From NCBI RefSeq assembly GCF_026626705.1, contig NZ_JAPNKC010000001.1, positions 7,210,001 to 7,274,000 of the forward strand: a stretch of 64,000 nucleotides of DNA, read 5' to 3'. This DNA comes from Pyxidicoccus sp. MSG2 (lineage in GTDB: Bacteria > Myxococcota > Myxococcia > Myxococcales > Myxococcaceae). How positions within the stretch are numbered: the first letter of the stretch is position 1; each line of letters starts with the position of its first letter. The notes beneath the pieces were generated by a model, which saw only the letters and a list, made by a program, of their open reading frames with translations, did no database searches and had not been told where the DNA came from. Positions 31,490 to 39,453 of the stretch are shown one piece after another. Position numbers and translations under genes: made by a program.

Positions 31490-33310
31490 ATGAAACGCTT
31501 TGCCCTCCTTGCTGGATTGATGCTGCTGCTGGGCGCGTGTGGAAGCGCGTCCTCGAATCCTCCAACGCCAGACACTCCGCCGGACGACTCGGGCCGGGAC
31601 GAGCGGCCCGGGTCTGATTCAGGCACTCCCGATGCGGGGGCCCCGGACGCCGGCACCTCCGGTGAGGACGCGGGGAGGGATGCGGGGACGGCCGACTCGG
31701 GCACGCCGGACTCCGGCACCCCCGACTCCGGCACTCCGGACGCGGGCCCCACGAAGCCGCTGCCGCCGGACTGGCCGGCCCTGCAGACCTCCATCCCCGA
31801 GTACCGGCTCACCGTGGCGCCAGAGCATCTCCAGGCGCTGAACGACAACATCGAGAACCGGGACTACGAGGTGCCGGCCTCCTTCGCGGCGGACGGGCGC
31901 ACGTATGCGGTGGACCTGAGCTACCGCGGCCGCTCCACCCGCTACGAGGTGAAGAAGCCCTGGCAGGTGCACTTCGACAAGGCGGACCGCTTCCAGGGCG
32001 TGAAGCGCATCGAGTTGCTCGCCGCGTACAAGGACGGCGGCTACCTCACGGAGAAGCTCTGGTACGACACCGCGGCCAGCGTGGGCCTGGAGGTGCCCCG
32101 CGTCCGGTACGTCCACCTCTACCTCAATGGCCGGTACGAGGGCGTCTACGTGGAGGTGGAGTCCATCACCAAGGACTTCCTCGCGGCGCACGGCCTGGAC
32201 GACGACGGCGACATCTACCGCTGCGGCATGCATGACTGTGAATTGCGGCCGCCGCCGAAGCAGCCGTACATGGAGGACTGGGAGAAGAAGACGAACGAGA
32301 AGGAGCCCTGGGACAGGCTGTGGACCTTCCTGGACGGACTCAACCGCACGCCGCCGGACCGCTTCGAGGCCTTCGCGCGAAAGAACGTCGAGCTGGACGA
32401 CTACATCACCTGGATGGTGTTGGACGCGTTCATCGTCAATCACACACACCAGGACGCGCGCAGCTACCTCGTCTACAGCCGCGAGACGGGCCGGTGGACC
32501 TTCGTCCCGTGGGATTTGAACAACGCACTCAGCCTCTACAACCGCACGACGCCGCACACGAACCAAGGCGTGAAGAAGGACTACCCGCACCCGGGCTTCA
32601 GCGGGTACGACCGCAAGGTCTACGAGCTCTATGTCCACCGCCGGGATGACCTGGGCTACACGGACATGCGGCCCACGTGGAGCACGCTGACCACGCGCAT
32701 CCTCAAGGACCCGAAGCTGCGCGCGCAGTACATCCGCCGCATGCGCGAGTTGCTCGACACGCGCCTCACCGAGGAGCAGCTGGGCGCCCGCATCGACGCG
32801 ATGCACGCCCTGCTGGCCCCCTTCATCCTCCCGGACGGGGGCGGCCACGTCGCGGACCCGTACGTCAGCCCCGCGCACGCCGCGGAGAGCGCCAACTACC
32901 TGCGCCGCTTCGTGCGCGAGCGCCGCGCCTGGCTGCTCGCCCACCTGGACGCGCTGGAGAAGCGTGGCCAGGGCCCCCTGGTCATCGACCGGGTGGGGCG
33001 CGGAGCCTCCGGCGCCTGGTGGGTGCAGCTCTACAACCGGGGCAGCGAGCCCGTGAAGCTGGACGGCCTGCGCCTCTCGGCGGACACCCGGGTGCCCTTT
33101 GCCCCCCAACTGTCCCCGCAGACGCTGGCGCCGGGGGCGTACGTCACCTTCGGCCTCCCGGTGGACCCGGCCCGGACGGAGGCGGGCCTGTTCGACGCGG
33201 CGGGGATGATGGCCCTGGACCTCTGGTGGTTCGCCCCGCTGGCCCCGGGGGAGGCGTACGGCCGGGAGCCCCGGGGGGCGGAGTCGTTCAGGAGTCAGCC
33301 CGGCCCTTGA
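31490..33310 (+). CDS. CotH-family lipoprotein with lamin-tail-like C-terminus
   Basis: A 606-residue lipoprotein. The signal MKRFALLAGLMLLLGACGS has Cys 17. A linker of Pro/Asp/Gly/Ser repeats (residues 24-87) follows. The CotH kinase-like domain (about 95-470) shows YRGRSTRYEVKKPWQVHF, YLNGRYEGVYVEVE and FVPWDLNNAL, the last being the metal-binding motif with Asn in place of the usual Asp. Residues 500-600 look like a lamin-tail beta-domain (WWVQLYNRGSEPVKLDG). CotH proteins phosphorylate partner surface proteins in spore coats; in myxobacteria their targets are unknown. Confidence 0.85.
   Translation: MKRFALLAGLMLLLGACGSASSNPPTPDTPPDDSGRDERPGSDSGTPDAGAPDAGTSGEDAGRDAGTADSGTPDSGTPDSGTPDAGPTKPLPPDWPALQTSIPEYRLTVAPEHLQALNDNIENRDYEVPASFAADGRTYAVDLSYRGRSTRYEVKKPWQVHFDKADRFQGVKRIELLAAYKDGGYLTEKLWYDTAASVGLEVPRVRYVHLYLNGRYEGVYVEVESITKDFLAAHGLDDDGDIYRCGMHDCELRPPPKQPYMEDWEKKTNEKEPWDRLWTFLDGLNRTPPDRFEAFARKNVELDDYITWMVLDAFIVNHTHQDARSYLVYSRETGRWTFVPWDLNNALSLYNRTTPHTNQGVKKDYPHPGFSGYDRKVYELYVHRRDDLGYTDMRPTWSTLTTRILKDPKLRAQYIRRMRELLDTRLTEEQLGARIDAMHALLAPFILPDGGGHVADPYVSPAHAAESANYLRRFVRERRAWLLAHLDALEKRGQGPLVIDRVGRGASGAWWVQLYNRGSEPVKLDGLRLSADTRVPFAPQLSPQTLAPGAYVTFGLPVDPARTEAGLFDAAGMMALDLWWFAPLAPGEAYGREPRGAESFRSQPGP
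31700..31744 (+). repeat. Three tandem 15-bp units in the CotH linker
   Basis: Encodes GTPDS-GTPDS-GTPDA in the lipoprotein's linker. Flanking codons for PDAG and DAG extend the simple repeat. Such units can change in number by slippage. Confidence 0.75.
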
Positions 33311-33395
33311 GGCTTGTGCCGCCCGGCCCCGTGCTCGTGTAGAGTCCGCCGCCCTCTGCCATGCCCTCTGGCATCCTGGGGGCGGGGACACCTTC

Positions 33396-34766
33396 ATGAA
33401 CACGCATATCTTTCGCGAGTACGACATCCGGGGTCTGGTCGACAAGGACCTCACTGCCGAGGTGGTGGAGCTGCTGGGCAAGGGCCTGGGCACCATCATC
33501 CGGCGTCAGGGCGGGCGCTCCATCGTAGTGGGCCGGGACTGCCGCGAGTCCTCCACCCGCTTCCGCGACTCCCTCTGCGCCGGCCTCACCTCCACCGGGC
33601 TCAACGTGCTCGACGTGGGCGTGGTGCCCACGCCGCTGACCTACTTCGCCGCCAACACGCTGCCGGTGGACGGGCTCGCCATGATTACCGGCAGCCACAA
33701 CCCGCCCGAGTACAACGGCTTCAAGATTGGCGCGGGGAAGACCACCTTCCACAGCCACGAAATCCAGGCCCTCCGCAAGCTCATCGAGGCGAAGGACTTC
33801 GAGGTGGGCGTGAAGAAGGGCCGCGTGGAGCCCTACGACATCATCACCTCGTACAACCACTTCATCCACCAGACGGTGAAGATGGGCCGCAAGGGGATGC
33901 GCATCGTCATCGACGCCGGCAACGGCACGGGCGGCGCGGTGGCGGTGCCCCTGTTCGAGGCCATGGGCTTCGACGTGGTGCCCCTGTTCTGTGAGATGGA
34001 CGCCACGTTCCCCAACCACCACCCGGACCCGACGGTGGTGGAGAACCTCGAGGACCTCATCGAGGCGGTGAAGCGCGAGAAGGCCGAGGTGGGCATCGCC
34101 TATGACGGCGACACCGACCGCATCGGCGTCATCGACGACAAGGGCAACATCCTCTGGGGCGACCAGATCATGGTGCTCTTCAGCCGCTACGTGCTGAAGG
34201 AGAGCCCGGGCGCGGCCATCGTCGGCGAGGTGAAGTGCAGCTACACGCTGTACGACGACATCGCGAAGCGCGGCGGCAGGCCCATCATGTGGAAGGCGGG
34301 CCACTCGCTCATCAAGTCGAAGATGAAGGAGGAGCACGCGGAGCTGGCCGGGGAGATGAGCGGCCACATCTTCTTCAAGAACCGCTACTTCGGCTTCGAC
34401 GACGCCATCTACTCCACGGCGCGCCTGCTCGAAATCCTCACCAACGAGAAGCAGCCGCTGTCCGCGCTCCTCTCGGACGTGCCGAAGACGTACGCCAGCC
34501 CGGAGCTGCGCTTCGACACCAAGGAGGAGAAGAAGTTCGAGATGGTGAAGCGCGCCACGGAGACGCTGCGCGCGGCGGGGCACGACATCATCGACGTGGA
34601 CGGCGTGCGCGTGACGTTCCCCGACGGCTGGGGCCTCATCCGCGCCTCCAACACGCAGCCCATCCTGGTGCTCCGCTTCGAGGCCAACACCCCGGAGCGC
34701 CTGAAGGAAATCCAGGCGCTCATCGAGGGCACGGTGGCCAGGGTGCAGAAGGAAGTCGGGGGCTAG
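33396..34766 (+). CDS. Phosphomannomutase/phosphoglucomutase
   Basis: A 456-residue alpha-D-phosphohexomutase. It has FREYDIRG at the start, VVGRDCRESS, ITGSHNPPEYNGFK with the phosphorylated Ser 100, IAYDGDTDRIGVID (metal loop), GEMSGHIFFKNR (sugar loop) and a C-terminal RASNTQPILVLRFEA (phosphate loop). It interconverts mannose-6-phosphate and mannose-1-phosphate, or the glucose equivalents. A gene set for flavin reductase, glucokinase and thiol peroxidase follows with short gaps, suggesting an operon. Confidence 0.95.
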   Translation: MNTHIFREYDIRGLVDKDLTAEVVELLGKGLGTIIRRQGGRSIVVGRDCRESSTRFRDSLCAGLTSTGLNVLDVGVVPTPLTYFAANTLPVDGLAMITGSHNPPEYNGFKIGAGKTTFHSHEIQALRKLIEAKDFEVGVKKGRVEPYDIITSYNHFIHQTVKMGRKGMRIVIDAGNGTGGAVAVPLFEAMGFDVVPLFCEMDATFPNHHPDPTVVENLEDLIEAVKREKAEVGIAYDGDTDRIGVIDDKGNILWGDQIMVLFSRYVLKESPGAAIVGEVKCSYTLYDDIAKRGGRPIMWKAGHSLIKSKMKEEHAELAGEMSGHIFFKNRYFGFDDAIYSTARLLEILTNEKQPLSALLSDVPKTYASPELRFDTKEEKKFEMVKRATETLRAAGHDIIDVDGVRVTFPDGWGLIRASNTQPILVLRFEANTPERLKEIQALIEGTVARVQKEVGG

Positions 34767-34769
34767 CGC

Positions 34770-35321
34770 ATGGCCGGCCCGCGCATCCTCGCCGTGAGCG
34801 GAAGCCTCCGGACCGGGGGCTTCAACCGCAAGCTCCTGGAGGTCGCCGTCCAGCACGCCCGCTCGCTCGGGGCGGAGGTGGACGTGGTGGACCTGAAGGC
34901 GCTGAACCTGCCCTTCTACGACGGGGACGTGGAGGCGGCGGGCCTGCCGGCTCCCGTCACCGAATTGCGCGAGCGGCTGGGCAAGGCGCAGGGGCTCCTC
35001 ATCTCCAGCCCGGAGTACAACTCGTCCATTCCGGGCGGGCTGAAGAACGCCATCGACTGGGTGTCCCGTCCGCCGGGGCGGCTGTTCCACGAGAAGTGGG
35101 CGGCGATGATGGGGGCCACGCCGGGCGTCTTCGGCACCTCGCGCATGCAGCCGCACCTGCGGCAGGTCCTGTCCTCCACGGGGGTGCACGTGCTCCCCGC
35201 CCAGGTGCACCTGCCGAAGGCGATGGAGGCCTTCACGCCGGAGGGGAAGCTGAAGGAGGAGGCGCGGCAGAAGGAAGTGGAGACGCTGGTCGCGGCGTTG
35301 GTCTCCAAGCTGAAGGGCTGA
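34770..35321 (+). CDS. NADPH-dependent FMN reductase family protein
   Basis: A 183-residue flavodoxin-like protein. ILAVSGSLRTGGFNRKLL binds the FMN phosphate, and LLISSPEYNSSIPGGLKNAIDWVSR is the family's second signature. It would reduce quinones, azo compounds or flavins in the cytoplasm. It starts 3 bp after the phosphohexomutase stop and ends 16 bp before the glucokinase start. Confidence 0.92.
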   Translation: MAGPRILAVSGSLRTGGFNRKLLEVAVQHARSLGAEVDVVDLKALNLPFYDGDVEAAGLPAPVTELRERLGKAQGLLISSPEYNSSIPGGLKNAIDWVSRPPGRLFHEKWAAMMGATPGVFGTSRMQPHLRQVLSSTGVHVLPAQVHLPKAMEAFTPEGKLKEEARQKEVETLVAALVSKLKG

Positions 35322-35337
35322 GAAAGGAATGTCGCCG

Positions 35338-36270
35338 ATGCCGACGCTGGGAATCGACCTGGGAGGGACGTTTGCCCGCGCCGCCGTGGTGGACGGGGGC
35401 GGGAAGATGCTGGCTTCCGCGAAGGTGGCCCTGGCCGAGCGCAGTCCCACCGGGGTGGTGGAGACCATCGCCCAGGCCGCGGCCGCGGCGGTCAAGGGCG
35501 CGGGCGTCCCGGTGAGCTCGTGCGGGGTGGGCGCCGCCGCCCAGATTCACAAGGACTCGGGTGTGCTGTCGGTTGCTCCCAACCTGGGCTGGCGCAACGT
35601 GCCCCTGGGGCAGATGCTCACCGCGCGGCTGGGCCAGCCGGTGCGCGTGGTGAACGACCTGGCCGCCGCGGCCTGGGGCGAGCTGCATGCCGGTGCGGGG
35701 CGCGGGGCGAGTGATTTGCTGGTGGTGTTCGTGGGCTCGGGCGTGGGCAGCGCCATCATCGCCAACGCGAAGCTGCTGGACGGCGCGGGCGGGGTGGCGG
35801 GCGAGTTGGGCCACATCAAGGTGGTGCCCGGCGGGCGGCGCTGCGGCTGCGGTGAGCTGGGCTGCCTGGAGGCGTACGCGGGGGGCCACAACCTCATCAC
35901 CCAGACGCGCGAGCTGCTCGCGGCCGGGCGCTCTCCGAAGCTGGTGGAGTTGACGGACGGCGACCCGGCGCGGGTGACGCCGGTGACGCTGGAGCTGGCG
36001 GCGGAGGCCGGCGAAGACGCGTCGCGCGAGGTGTACGAGCGGGCCGCGCAGTTCCTCGCCCTGGCGGTGGCCAACCAGGTGACGGTGCTCAACCCGGCGC
36101 GGCTCATCCTGGGCGGCGGCGTGCTGACCCACTGCGTGGGCATGCGGCGTCGTGTGGTGGAAGGCGTGCAGAGCTGGGCGTCCCAGGTGTCGCGCGAGGG
36201 ACTGCTCATCACCGAGTCCGAGCTGGGCGACGACAGCGGCATCATCGGCGCGGCGCTGCTGGCCGCCTGA
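35338..36270 (+). CDS. ROK-family glucokinase
   Basis: A 310-residue sugar kinase. GIDLGGTFARAAVVD binds ATP, VVNDLAAAAWGE holds the catalytic Asp, and GELGHIKVV followed by CGCGELGCLEAYAGG is the ROK zinc motif. No N-terminal DNA-binding domain, so it is an enzyme rather than a repressor. Two in-frame ATGs exist; AAAGGA touches the first (35329) but sits 9 nt before the second, so 35338 is preferred. It would feed glucose-6-phosphate to the neighbouring mutase. Confidence 0.92.
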   Translation: MPTLGIDLGGTFARAAVVDGGGKMLASAKVALAERSPTGVVETIAQAAAAAVKGAGVPVSSCGVGAAAQIHKDSGVLSVAPNLGWRNVPLGQMLTARLGQPVRVVNDLAAAAWGELHAGAGRGASDLLVVFVGSGVGSAIIANAKLLDGAGGVAGELGHIKVVPGGRRCGCGELGCLEAYAGGHNLITQTRELLAAGRSPKLVELTDGDPARVTPVTLELAAEAGEDASREVYERAAQFLALAVANQVTVLNPARLILGGGVLTHCVGMRRRVVEGVQSWASQVSREGLLITESELGDDSGIIGAALLAA

Positions 36271-36284
36271 AGGGAATCCGGTTC

Positions 36285-36800
36285 ATGTCCGAACTCGCGG
36301 GTGTGGTGACTTTCAGGGGCAAGCCCCTGACGCTGGTGGGTGAGCAGGTGAAGGTGGGGGACAGCGCCCCGGACTTCACCGTCTTCAAGGGGCTCAACGA
36401 CGCCGTGCGGCTGTCGGACACGAAGGGCAGCGTGGTGGTGTTGAGCGTGGCGCCCAGCGTGGACACGCGCGTCTGCGCCATCCAGTTGCGCACCTTCAAT
36501 CAGCAGGCCACGGAGCTGGGGCCGGACGTGAAGGTCTGGTTCGTCACGCTGGACCTGCCCTTCGCCCTGGGGCGCTTCAGCGCCGCCGAGGGCATCCAGA
36601 ACGTCACCGTGGTGTCGGACTACAAGGACCGCGAGTTCGGCCAGAAGTACGGCGTCTACATGAAGGAGCTGGGCCTGCTGGCGCGCAGCACCTTCGTGGT
36701 GGGCCGGGACGGGAAGGTCGTCTTCCGGGAAATCGTCCCGGAGATGACGCACGAGCCGGACTACGACGCCGCGCTCGCCGCGGTGCGCGCGGCGCTCTGA
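36285..36800 (+). CDS. tpx: Thiol peroxidase (Tpx) lacking the resolving cysteine
   Basis: A 171-residue atypical peroxiredoxin. VVTFRGKPLTLVG at the N-terminus and SVAPSVDTRVCAIQLRTFNQQA, with the peroxidatic Cys 64, are family hallmarks. In E. coli Tpx the resolving Cys lies in a RFCGAEG motif after DLPFAQS; here the segment is DLPFALGRFSAAEG, with Ser 99 in its place. No other Cys is present, so it must act as a 1-Cys enzyme. Its 3' end overlaps the convergent response regulator gene by 40 bp. Confidence 0.93.
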   Translation: MSELAGVVTFRGKPLTLVGEQVKVGDSAPDFTVFKGLNDAVRLSDTKGSVVVLSVAPSVDTRVCAIQLRTFNQQATELGPDVKVWFVTLDLPFALGRFSAAEGIQNVTVVSDYKDREFGQKYGVYMKELGLLARSTFVVGRDGKVVFREIVPEMTHEPDYDAALAAVRAAL

Positions 36801-37279
36801 GCAGGGCCTCGCTCCCGTGAGGCGCGCGAACCGCGCCGGGAGTCCGGAGTGGGGCGGGGTGGCGCACGCGGCCCCGTCCAGGTGGGAACTGCCGTCGGCC
36901 GTGGCCGCTGCGCCTCGGTCAACGTGCGCGTCACCCCCTCCGCGAAGTCATCCAGCCTGCCCGTCTTGGGAAGGAATCGCTGGACGCCGGGGGCCCGGGG
37001 ATTGCCGGACGAGCTGTGCATGATGATGGGAAGGCCCTGGAACTCCGGCGCCTGCGCCAGCGCACTGCACAGCATGACGCCGTTCATGCGCGGCATCATC
37101 CAGTCCGTCACCACCAGATCCGGACGCCGCTGGTGGGCCAGCTCCAGTGCCTGCTGCCCGTCGCTCGCACGGACGACGTCGTGGCCCATCAGCTCCAGCA
37201 CCTCGGAATAGACCTCGAGGACTTCCGCTTCATCATCAACCAGGAGAATGGTGCTCACCGCGTTGCTGCCCCTTTCCAT
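36761..37279 (-). CDS. Single-domain response regulator
   Basis: A 172-residue protein. ILLVDDEAEVLEVYSEVLELMG and LVVTDWMMPRMNGVMLC give the acidic pocket and phosphorylated Asp of a receiver domain; RFLPKTGRLDDF holds the conserved Lys. No output domain follows, only a tail of about 45 Pro/Arg/Ala/Ser residues that overlaps the tpx 3' end on the other strand. ATG 37279 is used; a GTG at 37258 is possible. It is divergent from the sigma factor gene, 61 bp apart. No histidine kinase is adjacent. Confidence 0.82.
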   Translation of the reverse strand: MERGSNAVSTILLVDDEAEVLEVYSEVLELMGHDVVRASDGQQALELAHQRRPDLVVTDWMMPRMNGVMLCSALAQAPEFQGLPIIMHSSSGNPRAPGVQRFLPKTGRLDDFAEGVTRTLTEAQRPRPTAVPTWTGPRAPPRPTPDSRRGSRASRERGPAQSAARTAASAAS

Positions 37280-37340
37280 TGAGGGCCGACCTGCACCGCT
37301 TCGCCCCTCACTTTGTAGACCCCCGGACCGCTGCACTGTG

Positions 37341-38066
37341 ATGGCCGCCGCCGGGGCCCGCTCCGGGTTTCTCCGCGCCGTCACAAAGGCGCGCCCGGAA
37401 CTCCCTCCTCCCGGGAAGCCATTGCCGAGAGGGATTCGCTTGCAAGTGAATGAGAGAAACCGATTGGAAGACGAGATTCAGGCGCTCTGCGGGAGCGGGG
37501 AGCTGAATCGGGCTGTCGAGCAGGCGCTGCGAGGTTATGGGCCGGAGCTTCGCCGGATGATGGGCGCCATCCTCCGGGATGACGCACAGGCCCATGACGC
37601 CTTCAGTCTCTTCTGTGAGAGCCTCTTGAAGGGGCTGCCGGACTTCCGTTGGGAATGTTCCTTCCGGACCTGGTCGCAGCGCATGGCGCGCAACATCTGC
37701 TACAAGCTGCTGAACGCGCCCGCCGCCCGGCATCCGCACGTCGGCCTGTCCGCGATTTCCGCGCGGTCCGCCCGGCGGGCCTCCTCCACGAACCCGTGGC
37801 AGCGCACCACCATGAAGGCCCGCTTCCGTGCCCTGCGCGAGCGCCTGGACCCCGAGCAGCAGCGCCTGCTGGTGCTCCGGGTGGACCAGAAGCTCTCGTG
37901 GCCGGACGTGGTGCGGGTGATGGCGGATTCCCAGACGCCGCTGACGAGCGAGATGACGGCCCGCCAGGCGACGGCGCTGCGCCAGCAGTTCCAGCGGCTG
38001 AAGGCCCAGCTGCGCACGCTGGCCATCCAGGAAGGACTGATTTCCCTCGCAGACACGCGCGCGTAG
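37341..38066 (+). CDS. ECF-like RNA polymerase sigma factor
   Basis: About 241 residues. RRMMGAILRDDAQAHDAFSLFCESLLKGLPDFRWECSFRTW in segments matches sigma region 2, with AFSLF and SFRTWSQRMARNICY typical, and RLDPEQQRLLVLRVDQKLSWPDVVRVM region 4. No C-terminal extra domain and no anti-sigma gene adjacent. Start is uncertain: ATG 37341 is used, but GTG 37446 follows GAGAGGGA and would give a 206-residue protein. It lies next to the LtrA gene, the first member of the repeated-promoter set, so it is one candidate for reading that promoter. Confidence 0.8.
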   Translation: MAAAGARSGFLRAVTKARPELPPPGKPLPRGIRLQVNERNRLEDEIQALCGSGELNRAVEQALRGYGPELRRMMGAILRDDAQAHDAFSLFCESLLKGLPDFRWECSFRTWSQRMARNICYKLLNAPAARHPHVGLSAISARSARRASSTNPWQRTTMKARFRALRERLDPEQQRLLVLRVDQKLSWPDVVRVMADSQTPLTSEMTARQATALRQQFQRLKAQLRTLAIQEGLISLADTRA

Positions 38067-38121
38067 CGGCGAGCGGGGACGTCCCGGTGGACGCTGGACG
38101 GGGCTTGCGCGAGCCCCGTCC

Positions 38122-39309
38122 TCAGTTCGCGGCATGCCCTGCGTTCACTCGCGCCTGGAGCCGCGCGACGAAGAACGGGAGGACGACGAGCGCGACCGCG
38201 CTCCCGGTCAGCAGGAAGGCGGGCAGGCGCTCACCCAGCAGGGCGACCAGCAGCATCACTCCCGCCGCCCCCAGGAGCAGCTCGGGCCGCGGGTCCTGCT
38301 TCGGACTCTCGCGGGGGACCGGGGCCGAGGTGAGCAGGATGACCCCGAGCGAGACGAAGCAACTGGCCGTGGCGGTGCAGAAGAGCCACCGCGCGGCGCC
38401 CGTGACGGCCTGGTCGGGCGGAGAGGCGATGACCCCCTCCGCGCCGGCCCCGCTCGCCGTCAGGCCCATCGTCAGCAGCAGATGGAAGTACACCCAGGCG
38501 TGCGCCGAGAGCCGGCCCCGGCGCACGGTGGAGTGGCTCACGTTGTCGAAGTAGAGCCACCACATCCCGAAGGCGAAGAGGAAGGACAGGACGGCCGTCA
38601 GCACGGAGGCGGCGGCCCAGTGCTGCCCGGCCACGCCGCTCACCACCGCGACCAGCGACTCGCCCAGCACGATGATGGTGAACAGACCGAAGCGCTCGGG
38701 CAGGTGCGAGTGGCTCAGCGGCATCGACGCCTGTTGGGCCCGCGCGGTGAGCGGGGTGGCCAGGTCGATGACGATGCCGGCCGCCCAGAGGGGGATGCGG
38801 AGCGGGAGCGGGACGAAGACCGAGGCGAGCCACGGCAGCACCGCGAGCGAGAATCCCATCATGTACCTGGCCGCCAGGGGCCGGGCGGCCGGGATGTGCC
38901 GCCAGGCGCGCGCGTACTGGAGGACGAGCAGCAGCCGCAGCACGCAATAGGCCAGCGCGAAGCCGGGGGCGTTGACGCCCGTCCCGTCGTGAAGCTGCAC
39001 GGCGAGCGCCGCCACGGCCAGCGTCTGCAATGCGAGCAGCAGCCGGTCGGCGGTGCCATCCGAGTCGAACCGGTCGGAGTAGACGGTGACGCCAATCCAC
39101 GACCACCAGACCGGGACGAAGAGGCATGCGAATGCAGCGGCCCCGGCCAGCGTCGGGGTCTGCTTCAGCTCATGCGCGAGCCGCGCGATGGCCACGACGT
39201 ACACCAGGTCGAAGAACAGCTCCGTCCAGGTGACCTTGCGCTCCTGATGGGCGCTCTCGCTGGAGCGGAGCACGGGGGCCTGGCGTGGGGGCTCTGCGTG
39301 TGGATGCAC
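38122..39309 (-). CDS. LtrA-family (low temperature requirement A-like) membrane protein
   Basis: A 395-residue protein. VTWTELFFDLVYVVAIARLAHEL is the LtrA signature near the N-terminus, followed by ten or so hydrophobic helices and RFGLFTIIVLGESLVAVVSGVAG, another family motif. The family is named for a Listeria gene needed for growth in the cold; the activity is not known. GTG start, with GGAGGT 5 nt upstream. It is preceded by an element of the repeated promoter type and is divergent from the GH13 gene. Confidence 0.92.
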   Translation of the reverse strand: MHPHAEPPRQAPVLRSSESAHQERKVTWTELFFDLVYVVAIARLAHELKQTPTLAGAAAFACLFVPVWWSWIGVTVYSDRFDSDGTADRLLLALQTLAVAALAVQLHDGTGVNAPGFALAYCVLRLLLVLQYARAWRHIPAARPLAARYMMGFSLAVLPWLASVFVPLPLRIPLWAAGIVIDLATPLTARAQQASMPLSHSHLPERFGLFTIIVLGESLVAVVSGVAGQHWAAASVLTAVLSFLFAFGMWWLYFDNVSHSTVRRGRLSAHAWVYFHLLLTMGLTASGAGAEGVIASPPDQAVTGAARWLFCTATASCFVSLGVILLTSAPVPRESPKQDPRPELLLGAAGVMLLVALLGERLPAFLLTGSAVALVVLPFFVARLQARVNAGHAAN

Positions 39310-39329
39310 CTGTCACCTCCCGGTGGTCT

Positions 39330-39359
39330 CCATGGAGCCCCGGGACGGGCGGTGTGATG
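39330..39359 (-). promoter_or_regulatory. Repeated promoter-like element, copy 1 (LtrA gene)
   Basis: On the minus strand, CATCACA (39353-39359), 16 nt, TCCATGG (39330-39336). It ends 20 bp before the LtrA start. Member of a set of seven. Confidence 0.6.
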
Positions 39360-39387
39360 GCCGAGCGGTCGGACGGAGGCAGGCAGC

Positions 39388-39418
39388 CGTCACACCCCTG
39401 GGGGCGGTGGCTCCATGG
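39388..39418 (+). promoter_or_regulatory. Repeated promoter-like element, copy 2 (GH13 gene)
   Basis: CGTCACA (39388-39394), 17 nt, TCCATGG (39412-39418). It ends 35 bp before the GH13 ATG. Back-to-back with copy 1. Confidence 0.6.
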
Positions 39419-39453
39419 GCCTGCCACTGCCTCATCCACCCAAGGAAGGTCTC

